From positions 1,426,001 through 1,490,000 of the forward strand of contig JAFEVB010000007.1 in the NCBI GenBank assembly GCA_032629725.1: a stretch of 64,000 bases of DNA, read 5' to 3'. Position 1 is the stretch's first letter. Each line of letters begins with the position of its first letter. The position numbers and the translations under genes are program-made. Source of the DNA: Gremmenia infestans. Its lineage: Eukaryota; Ascomycota; Leotiomycetes; Helotiales; Hamatocanthoscyphaceae. Shown piece by piece: positions 1 through 9,553 of this stretch. The notes under the pieces are model-generated. The model made no database searches. It saw only the letters and a list, made by a program, of their open reading frames with translations, and was not told the origin of the DNA.

Positions 1-1376
1 ACACCATCCGAACTTATGCCATCGATCCTACCGCAGATCACTCCAAGTGCATGGCGTTGCTGGATGCCGCCGGAATCTATGTCATCAGTGATTTGGGTGA
101 ACCCTCAAACTCCATTGATCGATCCGACCCGCAATGGACCACCACACTCTTTGACCGATACACATCTGTTGTCGATGCTATGGCCACGTACTCCAATGTC
201 ATTGGATTTTTTGCTGGAAATGAGGTCCCCAACAACCTGACTTACACCGGCTCTGCCGCTATCGTGAAGGCTGCTGTTCGAGACACCAAGGCATATATTA
301 AGCAGAAAAACTACCGAACCATGGGAGTAGGCTATGCCGCTGATGATGACCAGACTGTCCGGGCTCAAGTCGCATCTTACTTGAACTGTGGTGATGTTGA
401 TAGCTCAATCGACTTCTGGGGATACAACATCTACGAATGGTGCGGTACCGATGCAACCTTTGAAAGCTCCGGCTACTCCACCAGAGTCACCGAGTTCTCC
501 ACCTACTCTGTCCCATCATTCTTCGCCGAATACGGATGCAACAAGAACGCCGGTGGAGCTGCTCAAAGAAAGTTCACTGAAGTTGCGGCTCTCTATGGTG
601 ATAATATGACTAGTGTTTTCTCCGGTGGTATCGTCTACGAGTACTTTGAAGAGACGAACGACTTCGGTCTGGTCAAGGTATCTGATGACGCGAGCTCTGT
701 CAGCGAGCTCGATGATTTCGGTGCCTTCCAAACGGCCATAGCATCTGTCACTCCATCTGGTGTGTCAAAGGGCAGCTACAACCCCACCAACACCCAAGCC
801 GCTTGCCCTGCCGTTGGCACCAACTGGAACGCTGCTACTCCTCTTCCCCCAACTCCAGACAAGGATGTATGCGCCTGCATGGTCCAGAGCCTCTCGTGCA
901 CGGCCAAGTCTTCAGTGACCGTCGCAGACGTCGGCCCACTGTTTAACAATGTAATCTACAATGGCCCGGGTTTCACCAACAACACTGGCATTGTCGTCAA
1001 CACCACAGCCGGTATTTACGGCCCATATTCAGGCTGCAATGCAACTGAGAAGTTGTCCTGGGCCATGAACGCATACTACCTGGCTCAGAACAGTCTCGAC
1101 ACTGCCTGCGACTTTGGTGGAAACGCCACAATTGTCAGCAACCCTTCTCCAGCTTCCACTTGCTCCAGCCTCATGGCCGCTGCTACATCCGCCAACTCTG
1201 GATCCAGTGTTGGTACCGGATCTGGAACAGCATCAAAATCAGGAGCTGCTTCCTCAACAACCAAGAAGAGCGAGGGTGGAATGACTGTTGGTGCTACTTT
1301 GGGTATCTCCACCGCCTTCATGACTGGGTTCACCTTATTGGCTGCCTTCTCTGGTGCTGGCATGATCTTATTGTAG
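1..1376 (+). CDS. Beta-1,3-glucanosyltransferase, GH72+ (GAS/GEL), 5' partial
   Basis: Cell-wall enzyme that cleaves beta-1,3-glucan and re-joins it to elongate side chains; it acts at the outer face of the plasma membrane. The frame is open from base 3 (TIRTYAIDP...), so the signal peptide and N-terminus lie outside the window; 457 residues are visible. The GH72 domain shows the acid/base Glu in FAGNEVPNN and the nucleophile Glu in FFAEYGCN. It is followed by a Cys-rich X8/CBM43 module (about CPAVGTNW to ACDFGG), which puts it in the GH72+ subfamily. A Ser/Gly/Thr linker and a hydrophobic tail ending MILL fit a GPI-anchor signal. Yeast Gas1 has the same order of parts. No intron is needed in the visible portion. 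The family is certain; which GEL/GAS paralogue it is cannot be told. Confidence 0.95.
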   Translation, partial: TIRTYAIDPTADHSKCMALLDAAGIYVISDLGEPSNSIDRSDPQWTTTLFDRYTSVVDAMATYSNVIGFFAGNEVPNNLTYTGSAAIVKAAVRDTKAYIKQKNYRTMGVGYAADDDQTVRAQVASYLNCGDVDSSIDFWGYNIYEWCGTDATFESSGYSTRVTEFSTYSVPSFFAEYGCNKNAGGAAQRKFTEVAALYGDNMTSVFSGGIVYEYFEETNDFGLVKVSDDASSVSELDDFGAFQTAIASVTPSGVSKGSYNPTNTQAACPAVGTNWNAATPLPPTPDKDVCACMVQSLSCTAKSSVTVADVGPLFNNVIYNGPGFTNNTGIVVNTTAGIYGPYSGCNATEKLSWAMNAYYLAQNSLDTACDFGGNATIVSNPSPASTCSSLMAAATSANSGSSVGTGSGTASKSGAASSTTKKSEGGMTVGATLGISTAFMTGFTLLAAFSGAGMILL

Positions 1377-2946
1377 ATAGGAAGATGATTGATTTGGGGT
1401 TGAGGAACACAAAATACTAGAGGATCGATTATGACTTTGTATTGTATATGATAATGGATGCGTTGTATTTGACCTCGCACTCTGATATCCAAGTAATTAG
1501 TTATGCGTTGAAATGTGACTGCAGTAATGCTCCACGAGGGGCTTCATACATAACACTACTTGTTTTCTGTCTTGCGGGATGTATCATATATTATATTAGC
1601 ACTTATTCGGATGGCCGGAAGATACAATATTACTCACTCATGAATCCAAAGTCCAGCAAGATCGACGTGTCAACAGGCATTTCAAAGATCGTCCATCTTG
1701 CCCCTTCTTTTCCCCTCCATTATCTTAGCATCTTCTTACAGTGCCTCTACCAAGCTCCGAATCCATTGTACTGTACAATTCTATAGCGGTTCAAGTCAAG
1801 TCTCTTGGAGGGATCTAAAAGAAACCCCCTTCCGGATTATCACTTCCTGCCTTGTCCCTACTTCTCACTATTTGGCGTTTTAATTGGAGAGAGACCGGAG
1901 ATTTTCGGGTAGAGGGAAAGAGCAATTCATTGATGAGTGGTTTAAGAGGTTGGAGGGGAACATGTCAGATGTATAAAATAGAATGACATGATGAAGAATC
2001 TTGGCATTTCTTTTCTTCATGCTATAGCTCTTCAGCAAACAAATACAAGAGATGCCACTTGATAAATGAGAACTTGGCTAGTTGTTCAATATTCTTCACT
2101 TGCAAACAATAATAGCAGCAAAGGCCAACTAAGCAGAGAACCGAAGTCAAACAACAAGAATTCACAAGCATTATGATTATGTTGGAAAATAACACTGATG
2201 TACTGAACTCCTGGACGCTAACCAAAGGTGTTTTCACCGTTCAAAGGCCATCAAGAAGCCTGCATTCGAGTTCGCTATTAAAGGGAACAACTCATGGAAT
2301 TAAAGTTCTAAGGTTCTCGGGTTTTCAGTGAGCTGGAAACCACATGGGATACCTCCTAGCGGTTCATCCAATAGAGGCTATTCGCGCCTTCTATACACCA
2401 AACGCGAAAATGCGTAATTAGGGATCTACACACTGCCGCCTTTATCTCTTGTTAATTGGACATGTAAGTTGTCTGGCAGATAATGGTACGTTTGAGCAGC
2501 CACAAGCAGAAGCAGCAGGCAAGGTTTCCTTTCTGGCGTCCAGTGGAAAAACACGCGCTAGAAATCGTTCCCGAGAGCGCTGCATCTCCAATCATCACCT
2601 CCATCACGGTGCATGCAGCCGCTGACAAGGGCACAACACCAACGCTTCGCTCGGCGGCAAATGTGCCTGAGTGGGCGAGAACACACACCTGTAATCTATT
2701 TTCAGAGCCATCTGCCATTGCCGTCGCCATCACACGCCCTGCACGCACGTCAAGATAAACTCTTACGCGCCTACGGGGATTACTTGGTGAAGAGACGACA
2801 AATAGCAATGTATGCATATATATCTGGAGCAAGTAGCTTCCGGCGTCTCGCAGTGTGGAGTTAAGAGGTGACGGTTTCTCCTTTTGTTTGTTGGTGATTG
2901 TTGTGTTGCTTTTGCAAGAGTGAGGTATCTGGTATACAGTCTCACC
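1377..2946. other. Intergenic spacer (1.6 kb)
   Basis: This holds the 3' flank of the glucanosyltransferase gene and the promoter of the next gene. Open frames of 60-170 codons exist on both strands around 2450-2950, but they overlap each other and none resembles a known family. I see no RNA gene or mobile element. Confidence 0.5.
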
Positions 2947-4680
2947 ATGTCGGGACAAGCTCAGCAGCCTCCTGTGAACATGGGGCTACAGTTATTTCCT
3001 CCTCCACCGAAGAAGAAGAATACTCCTTCGAGGAAACCGAGTACAAGGAGGAATGCTATTAATCCCCAATCTCCTCCGCAATCTGCCGTGGACAGACCCG
3101 AGTCTCCTTCCTTCCCACAGAGTGCTGAACCATCACAAACGCAAGCTGCTATGGAGGGCAGGTCTACCCCTCAAGACGGTCCTGTTGCTCAGCAAGACCA
3201 TATACAGTATTCTGGGGGCCGGTACACCCCACAGCAGGTCACGACTTCACCTATTGCTCAACCCTCGCAAGCACATATTGCTGCTGAGATTCCGAGGTCA
3301 AATACTTCTTTCTCCGAGGCCCCCACCCTGGTTCGAAGTAATAGCAACTCTTCACACAATTCGATAGCGAAGACTGGCTTGAATGGTTCTTCCTCGCGTG
3401 GGGAGCCTGTGATGAGGTCCATATTCCCCAAATACAACCCCGATCTTCCCCTCGAGCACCAGCCATATTTTCCTACCCAGACTAGTCCTACACATATACC
3501 CAAAACAGTCATCAATCGAAGGCCATACTCTCCCAGTATTCACGAAATCAACAGGAGTCCAACTGGTTTACAAAGTCCCATGGCGGTAGGACAATCGCCT
3601 GGGCGCTTCCCTCGTGGTGTGCAAGACGAAAGAATCATGGAGCCTTCGAGTACGGACGAATTGAAGGAGCTGTGGAAAGTTGTCAACGGCTGGCGAGTCT
3701 CTGCTTCAGAAGGACGAACCTTCTGTCTGAAAATGGCTTCTCACCCCGAAGAACCAATCCACACGCTTTCCTCCGCCACCCAAACCTTCTACACACTCCG
3801 TATCGTCCCAACCTCTACATCGGCTCAGATGACAATGACACGTCAAGACCCCACAAAAGGCGCCGCTTCCTCATCGCCGTTAATAGGCTCATCCTCCAAG
3901 TCAAAAGACGCAAACTTGGATGTAATGTCCACAACCCTCGAAGAGTCCGCCCGCCGCCTCCCCCCAAACGACGGCCTTGTAGCTCTCCTCTACCCCCGTG
4001 CCGCAGCAAACATGGCCATCGATATGGCATCCAAGCCCCACCGCACCGACAGCGCCTCCGTCATCGCAGTCGCAGAACGCGAATGCGGGCGCCTAGTTTG
4101 GGACGAGGACAGCCAAAAGTACTACCTCGTGCACCCTGCCCTCTCCACCCCCTTTGTCATATCCATCTCTTCCTCGCCCGCGTGGTCAAGAGTAGAGTAT
4201 ACGTTGGAGCACCCGGAATTAGCCCACAACATCGTGAGGCTTGTGCGAGATGGAGCCGGGACGGGATTCTTGGAGATTGATACTAGTGTTGCGAGTCGTA
4301 TTGATGCGTTTTATGTTGTGGATGTTGCGATTTGCGCCGTGTTGCTTACGGCGATTGAGGAAGAGAAGAAGCACAAGATTGAGCATTTTGAAGCCCCTCC
4401 TCCCATCGGCCCACAGGAAAGCCTAAAGGAAAAGGGAAGCAAGTGGAAGAGGAGTAGCAAGACACCTGTGAAGATGGAGTCCTTCGAACTTGATCTGGAA
4501 AGCCAGGATAGTTTGAAAGGAAAAGGGGGTAAGGAGAAGAGCAAGGAGGGGAAAGTCCCGGGGTTCTTTGGGCTAATATGGATGCTGATCAAGTGTTTTG
4601 TGTGGACGATTACGATGAGCTTCAAGGCGCTGGCGAAAATTGTTATCTTTTTAAGTAAATGTTTGACGAAGAAATCATGA
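2947..4680 (+). CDS. Conserved-looking fungal protein, Pro/Ser-rich N-terminus, hydrophobic C-terminus
   Basis: Single exon of 577 residues, not recognised. The start chosen is the ATG at 2947 in the context CACCATGTC; the frame is open 63 nt further upstream but has no better ATG. Residues 1-220 are low-complexity, rich in Pro, Ser and Gln, with a basic patch (PPPKKKNTPSRKPSTRR) close to the start. The middle part (about 230-470) looks folded, with mixed alpha/beta composition. A Lys/Glu-rich charged stretch comes before a strongly hydrophobic end (FGLIWMLIKCFVWTITMSF) finishing in LTKKS, which could be a tail anchor or an amphipathic membrane helix. No catalytic motif is visible. The likely location is a cytosolic membrane face; this is inferred only from the tail. 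Confidence 0.8.
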   Translation: MSGQAQQPPVNMGLQLFPPPPKKKNTPSRKPSTRRNAINPQSPPQSAVDRPESPSFPQSAEPSQTQAAMEGRSTPQDGPVAQQDHIQYSGGRYTPQQVTTSPIAQPSQAHIAAEIPRSNTSFSEAPTLVRSNSNSSHNSIAKTGLNGSSSRGEPVMRSIFPKYNPDLPLEHQPYFPTQTSPTHIPKTVINRRPYSPSIHEINRSPTGLQSPMAVGQSPGRFPRGVQDERIMEPSSTDELKELWKVVNGWRVSASEGRTFCLKMASHPEEPIHTLSSATQTFYTLRIVPTSTSAQMTMTRQDPTKGAASSSPLIGSSSKSKDANLDVMSTTLEESARRLPPNDGLVALLYPRAAANMAIDMASKPHRTDSASVIAVAERECGRLVWDEDSQKYYLVHPALSTPFVISISSSPAWSRVEYTLEHPELAHNIVRLVRDGAGTGFLEIDTSVASRIDAFYVVDVAICAVLLTAIEEEKKHKIEHFEAPPPIGPQESLKEKGSKWKRSSKTPVKMESFELDLESQDSLKGKGGKEKSKEGKVPGFFGLIWMLIKCFVWTITMSFKALAKIVIFLSKCLTKKS

Positions 4681-5000
4681 CACTGGTAGGATAGAGGTTG
4701 GGACTGGAATCTGGAACGGATTGGATCATCGGGTTAGACACCTGAGCAGGCGTTGCTGGATATGCAGTATATAATGGTCGAAAACGAAGCTCAGCATGCA
4801 GCATTCGACATGTCTGAAGGCCAATTAATAATGGGACCTATTTACTACCCATTTTCTGCGTTGAAATACTAGATCCAAAGATTTTTATTCGCGCGATGAG
4901 GAACAATTCAAGAGTGAAGAGCTTACTCTCAGGCCCACTACTCCTTCGATGACTTTCAGATCTAAGATATGGTATCATTGCATTTATTTAAAAAGCGTAT
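4681..5000. other. Convergent intergenic region
   Basis: Shared 3' flank between two convergent genes. I see nothing beyond probable 3' UTR sequence. Confidence 0.4.
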
Positions 5001-5812
5001 TCATCTTTTCCTTTCCCGTACCTTGAACTTAACACCATTCTTATTCGTCCCCCCAACCGTAGGACTCTTCGCCATCCTCGCCCTCTGCATCTCCAACGCC
5101 TCCTCCGCCTCCGTCAGCACACTTAACCTCTCCCTCGCAACCCCCAACCTATTCTCCAGCTTCTCCCTCTCCCTCCTCTGCAACTTCCTTAAATCCTTCT
5201 CTCCAAACCCCAAACCCTGCTCTTTCTCCTCCTCGGCCTCTACCTCCCATTCTCCCTCTTGCACCCTCAACTCTAACTCCTCCTCATCATCCACAAACAC
5301 GAGCTTCTTGCCCGTCCCTCCCCCCATTCCCTGTACTTTCTCTTCCAGCTCGGCTACTTCCTTGGTAGTTTGATTCCGCATCGTGCGTATGTAGCCTATA
5401 TCCTGCGTCTTGAATAACCGACTTGCTTCCTGGCTTAGCACTTGGTTTCCTCGGTCGCCGTTCACGGTTCCTGTACGGTTCTTCCCCCTGGTGGCGGGCC
5501 CGCTGCGGGACAGCATGCCGAAATAAAATTCATCGGGATTAGCGTCGAGGACCTTTTGCTTCAACTGCTTGAGTTTTGTTTTCTGTCCGACGAATTAGCA
5601 TGGGCTTTTTTGATGGACGTCGGAGAGCTGAGCTCTCGACACGTGCTGAAGACTCGGATTCTATAGGTGCTTAGACGTACCTTGACTTTGTGGTCTGCGG
5701 CTCGAAGTTTGTAGTCTTTGGCTTTCTCGAGGAGACCCCATTTCTTGCGTTCTTCAGGCTGTCCTCGTTCGCGATGATTGCGCCTCTGGACGGCGTTGCG
5801 CATGGACGACAT
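5001..5812 (-). CDS. UTP11: U3 snoRNA-associated protein 11 (UTP11)
   Basis: Nucleolar component of the SSU processome, needed for 18S rRNA processing. Two exons, complement(join(5001..5582,5681..5812)), give 237 residues; the intron starts GTACGT, ends ACAG and is in phase 0. The N-terminus [20 protein letters not shown] followed by [17 protein letters not shown], then [18 protein letters not shown], is the diagnostic Utp11 pattern (yeast and human have HRERSQ, LEKHKDY and NPDEFY). The C-terminal half is Glu/Lys/Arg-rich and probably coiled coil, ending in a basic tail (KFKVRERKR). It shares a 327-bp divergent promoter with the CMC1-like gene. Confidence 0.95.
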
Positions 5813-6139
5813 AGTGGGCGGATTTCAGAGATGCCTTGGTGTATGGATGTCTAGGTATTTCACAAGAGTCTTCAATTCTATCGTGCGTAATCCGTACTCT
5901 CCTTGTAGTGGTGTGTATCGTGGTGGGGTATCTTGGAGTTGAAAAGAAATTCCCAGCCGTGCGACTTTAAACTTTATCAGCCTCACCAAAATTTAGACCC
6001 CTGTCCAAGCTACGGGACCTAAACCTATTCTGATCAGCTTCTCGACATCGAACCTTACGATTTCTCGACGTCTTCTTTAAAACCTCAATTGTGTCTCCAT
6101 TCGCACTTTCTATAGGAGCGAGAAGGATCGTAACGGTAG
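5813..6139. promoter_or_regulatory. Divergent promoter UTP11 / CMC1-like
   Basis: A 327-bp head-to-head interval between start codons on opposite strands, so it must hold both promoters and 5' leaders. I recognise no factor site with confidence. Confidence 0.5.
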
Positions 6140-6713
6140 ATGGAAGCCATGGCGCCCTCAAGAGCCGCGGAAAAGGAGGAAGAAGTCCCACGACTACCTA
6201 TGCCCAGCAAGAATCCAATGCCATTGAGTTCATCACAGGAAGCGCAGGTTAGAGAGGTATATCATGCGAGAGTGAGGGGTTATTGTGCCACGGAGATTAA
6301 GGGTTTGTACCATCCTGCTTACTTGGCTCGTTCTCAAGCTCCAACTGAACTGACCGACTCCCGTTCCTGTAGCATTCGCCGATTGTGCCCTCGGCCGCAC
6401 CTTCACAGCACCATTCAAATGTCGAGCCCAGAACCGAGTCATGAATTCATGCATGATATCTCATTCTTCACAAGATGAGCAGGATGCTGCGAGGGAGGAG
6501 TGGTTCGCGTTGCGGTTGCAGAGGCAGGTGGACCGGGAGAGGAAGGAAGAGAGGAGGAAGGAGCAAGAGAAATTTCATAAGGAGTGGTGGGGCTTGCCGA
6601 TTGAGGAACGAGAGGGCGAGAAGGGGAATGAGGTAATAAAGAAGGCGGAACGGGTGGGTGGCTTCCCGTCACGGGAGAGGGAGGGGGAGTTGAGTAAGGA
6701 TAGGCATAGGTGA
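6140..6713 (+). CDS. Twin CX9C protein, COX assembly mitochondrial protein (Cmc1) family
   Basis: Small protein expected in the mitochondrial intermembrane space, imported by the Mia40 relay; Cmc1-family members help cytochrome c oxidase assembly and copper delivery. Two exons, join(6140..6302,6373..6713), give 167 residues. The 70-nt intron (GTTTGT...CTGTAG) falls inside the first cysteine motif. Splicing creates CATEIKAFADC and then FKCRAQNRVMNSC, i.e. two CX9C motifs in a CHCH fold. A very charged Arg/Glu tail (QVDRERKEERRKEQEKF) follows, longer than in yeast Cmc1. A second ATG lies at 6149. No N-terminal presequence is visible, as expected for Mia40 substrates. The subfamily (Cmc1 or Cmc2) is not certain. 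Confidence 0.85.
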
Positions 6714-8399
6714 TATCTGACTGAGAACGAGATGATATCTTGAAAGGAAAGACGAGGAGTTTGGGTGTATAGGATGGAGTCATGGGTATGATATTTGCAC
6801 TGAGATGTGCTTGTAAGTTAAGATGGTGTATATATGGCAGATTGTATGCAAATGCCTCTCTGGTTTAACGTTGATCTTCTGCTTTCACTTGTTTCTTTTA
6901 CTTTTTTTTTCTTGCGTACATGCACAAGTTCCCTTCCATGCGTTTAGCTGTTTATTACACATCTTTCTTTGCTTTTGGAAATAGGGTGTCCTGAGACTCG
7001 TAACGCTGTCTGAAATCAAATCGAGTCAATTTGATCTCGAAGTGCCTCTTAATCTCTACCTACCTAGGTAGGTACTTCTATTATCTTACACTCCGTTAAA
7101 TATCAGTACAGATTATTGCATTTTTCATTCATGCTTCACTCATCCCCTGGCTGCTATCGATCACGGCAGAATTATATATTCCCCCGAAACCCTATATAAT
7201 TCAATTTAAGCAGATGGTCTGCCAAAATGAACACAAGCGAACAAATTCATTAGGGAGAGCCAAACATCCTCTTGATATGTAGGCTTACTCTCAGGTCAAG
7301 ACCGATCTTTATCACACTAAAAATTCAAGTTCGAGTATGATAAAGATAGGAATTTACCTGACGATAGTCCGAGAATGCGTTCAGCTCTTCAAAAAAATCG
7401 CCAGTCCGCGACATGACTATAAACTTACATCTCACCAGATTATTCTTATTCTGAAAGAAATCAAGCAAGGATTATACAAGTTCCCCTCGCCAAGGCGATG
7501 ATCCGGAACTTGTGGAACCTTTTTATTGCTCTCTTCATATTTTTTCGTTTTTTTACTATTTATTTTTACGTGGCCTTTCCCTCTTCTACCGAAGCGAGGC
7601 CATCAATTATTGATCATGCAAGTTTGTACTCATTTATCCATTGTTTACTTTAATATTCACATATTCTTTACGTATTATAGTATTTCTTATCCTTTTTGTT
7701 TTCGCGTAGAAGATTCCCGCCTAAGTATAGATCTTCCGACTTTAGACTTTTTTTCTAGATTTACTTATTATAGAAATGCGATATAGGTATATTTATGCTA
7801 CTCCTAACACGGTGCAGTTCTACGAGAGTTGTAGCTTAGGTATAGTCTAGAATAAACTGCATATAGAGCGTATTACAGATTTTTCAATTTCATCTAGTAA
7901 GGTATAAGAGAAGTGAAGTCTTTAGAAAGCTATTTCACGCGTTGCTCTGTTATCAAGTTTCAGTAGAGTATTAATTTACTCCGTATGGACTTTTATTAAC
8001 TAAGATAATCACGAAGAGGAAAGCTAGAAGTATAGAAGCAGAAAGTTAGGAATAACCTCAGGGGTAGGGCATAGGCTATGTACCTAAGCGAGTGCGCTTC
8101 ATAACGTGACATTTATTACTCTTGACTAAAATTTACTGAAATATGTACATTTTTTCAAAGCATAGCAGATGCTATTCCTATACTCGCCGTATACCTATCA
8201 CTACTTTATATCCAAGAGATATAGCATATAAGGAAAACACGCGCACGGATTCATACTAGACTTACTTAACCCCACCCTACATCTAACCCGTCCGCCCAAC
8301 CAATCAACCAACGCATTAAAACCCCCCACCTCAATCCCACCAGCGAGTCTATACACATACCTTAATAACAAAAAGGTTGGACAAAACACCACATTTCCA
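6714..8399. other. AT-rich gene-poor spacer
   Basis: 1.7 kb without a credible gene. From about 7500 to 8200 the sequence is strikingly rich in TA, with long T and AT stretches, and could be a degraded or RIP-mutated repeat; this is not proven. A perfect 18-nt palindrome, TACCTACCTAGGTAGGTA, sits at 7057-7074. Confidence 0.5.
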
Positions 8400-8549
8400 C
8401 CCTCGGTCGTCTAGTTGGTTTATGGCGTCCGGCTGTAATTGTTATCAGTCTTACCGGAATGTCGCGCGTATGTTTATACCGCTCAAATTAAAGAAATTTC
8501 TCTCAGTCAGCTGCTAACAGCTGTACAGGTTCGACTCGCGCCTGAGGGA
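8400..8549 (+). tRNA. tRNA-Tyr(GUA) with anticodon-loop intron and a second T-arm insertion
   Basis: Mature parts join(8400..8438,8453..8467,8529..8549), 75 nt. Acceptor CCCTCGG pairs fully with CTGAGGG (one G-T), then A73. C1-G72 is the eukaryotic Tyr identity pair. D arm holds T8, A14, G18G19 and A21. Anticodon stem TCCGG/CCGGA, loop CTGTA-A with anticodon GTA at 8435-8437. A 14-nt intron (8439-8452) follows position 37, as in yeast tRNA-Tyr. The T arm is GCGCG-TTCGACT-CGCGC only after removal of bases 8468-8528. Box A (8407-8418) and box B (8529-8537) are intact. There is no TTTT inside, and T7 follows at 8565. The gene could also be a recently disrupted pseudogene. Confidence 0.88.
8468..8528 (+). 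other. 61-nt spliceosomal-type insertion in the tRNA T arm
   Basis: It starts GTATGT, contains GCTAAC with the branch A about 11 nt before the end, and finishes TGTACAG. These are the signals of neighbouring mRNA introns, and the size matches too. Excision regenerates G53-C61 and a perfect 5-bp T stem. It can also fold as three small hairpins (GTAT/ATAC, AAATT/AATTT and CAGCTG/CAGCTG around the branch site). No T4 run is present that would stop Pol III. How or whether it is removed is unknown. Confidence 0.75.
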
Positions 8550-8564
8550 ATTTATGAATATATA

Positions 8565-8571
8565 TTTTTTT
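8565..8571 (+). terminator. Pol III terminator of tRNA-Tyr
   Basis: A run of seven T on the coding strand, 16 nt after the discriminator base A at 8549; it is the first run of four or more T after the gene. Confidence 0.75.
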
Positions 8572-9553
8572 AGCCAATTCTTTTGCCAATTTTGGCGGAA
8601 ATAAGATAAGCTGATCCTAGCTGAAGGGTTTCATTTTTCTTACCTTGATGAGCAAGGAGAGGTCTTTTGGATTTTTGTCGCAAGGTGGATGGAATATGAC
8701 ATCTTACTATCCTTGTCTTGTTTGTGCATCTCGCTTAAAAACACTACGAGTACGAGTCATCATATCCGCGATGTATAAGAAAACTCCGAATTAATAGATT
8801 GCTCATAGGAAATTACCTATAAGGTAAGTCTATATTCATGTCATCATTAACTAACGTCTCAAAGCCGAGTTCGTTAATATCATTCACATCTATTACGGAA
8901 CGGAGTAGTAGGTAGAATTTTGTTGCTTGAGGTGGAAGTGGAGGTGGATGTGGATGAGAATGCAGCTTTGAGGTACGATAGGGGGGAGAAACTGAGTGTT
9001 GGTGTTGGTGTTGGAGAGGGAGTGGGGAAGAGAAAAAGGAGTGGTTGGCATGTGTGACTAGGGGTGGAGGGGAGATGGGCTGAGTAGTTAGGTGGGAGGA
9101 TCAGAGCTATATGTTGATTTGTAAATGTCATCTAAGCTAAGCTGTTTTTAACTTCTCTTGTAATTCATCGATCGGCGAGACAAGCAATGGGGTGGGGTAC
9201 AGGCGAGTGAAGGTCGTTTAGGAGTACTAGGAACTTGAGGACAAGGTCTATCTTGTAGAGGGTTGACTGTCTTCTTATATCGCCGCGTTATTTAGCTAAG
9301 GTCCATGCAGTCGTTTTGCTTGTTTGTTTCGTTCTTCTCGTGAGTTGAGTGAGTTTTAGGGTGAACTTGCGAGTTGTGGAGGATATTTCCGTGAACCACC
9401 TCGTTTGATCGCCCCTTTTCCCGCTTCGATGCTCTGCTCGCAGCATTGATACAGTACATTTTTGGGCCTGTTTGTGTCCTCGCGATCCCACCAATATCAT
9501 GCCATGCGATCTCCCCGCTTCTACCCCAGGTTTCTCATCAATGACGGTACCTT
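8572..9553. other. Intergenic spacer downstream of tRNA-Tyr
   Basis: About 1 kb with a G-rich, T-poor patch around 8930-9090 (GTGGATGTGGATG-type simple sequence). No gene is supported; the end holds the 3' flank of the cyclophilin gene. Confidence 0.4.

Noticed and set aside
2452..2958. 168-codon minus-strand frame upstream of the Pro/Ser-rich gene
   Set aside because: It covers the promoter and start of the plus-strand gene, overlaps another open frame, and resembles no family.
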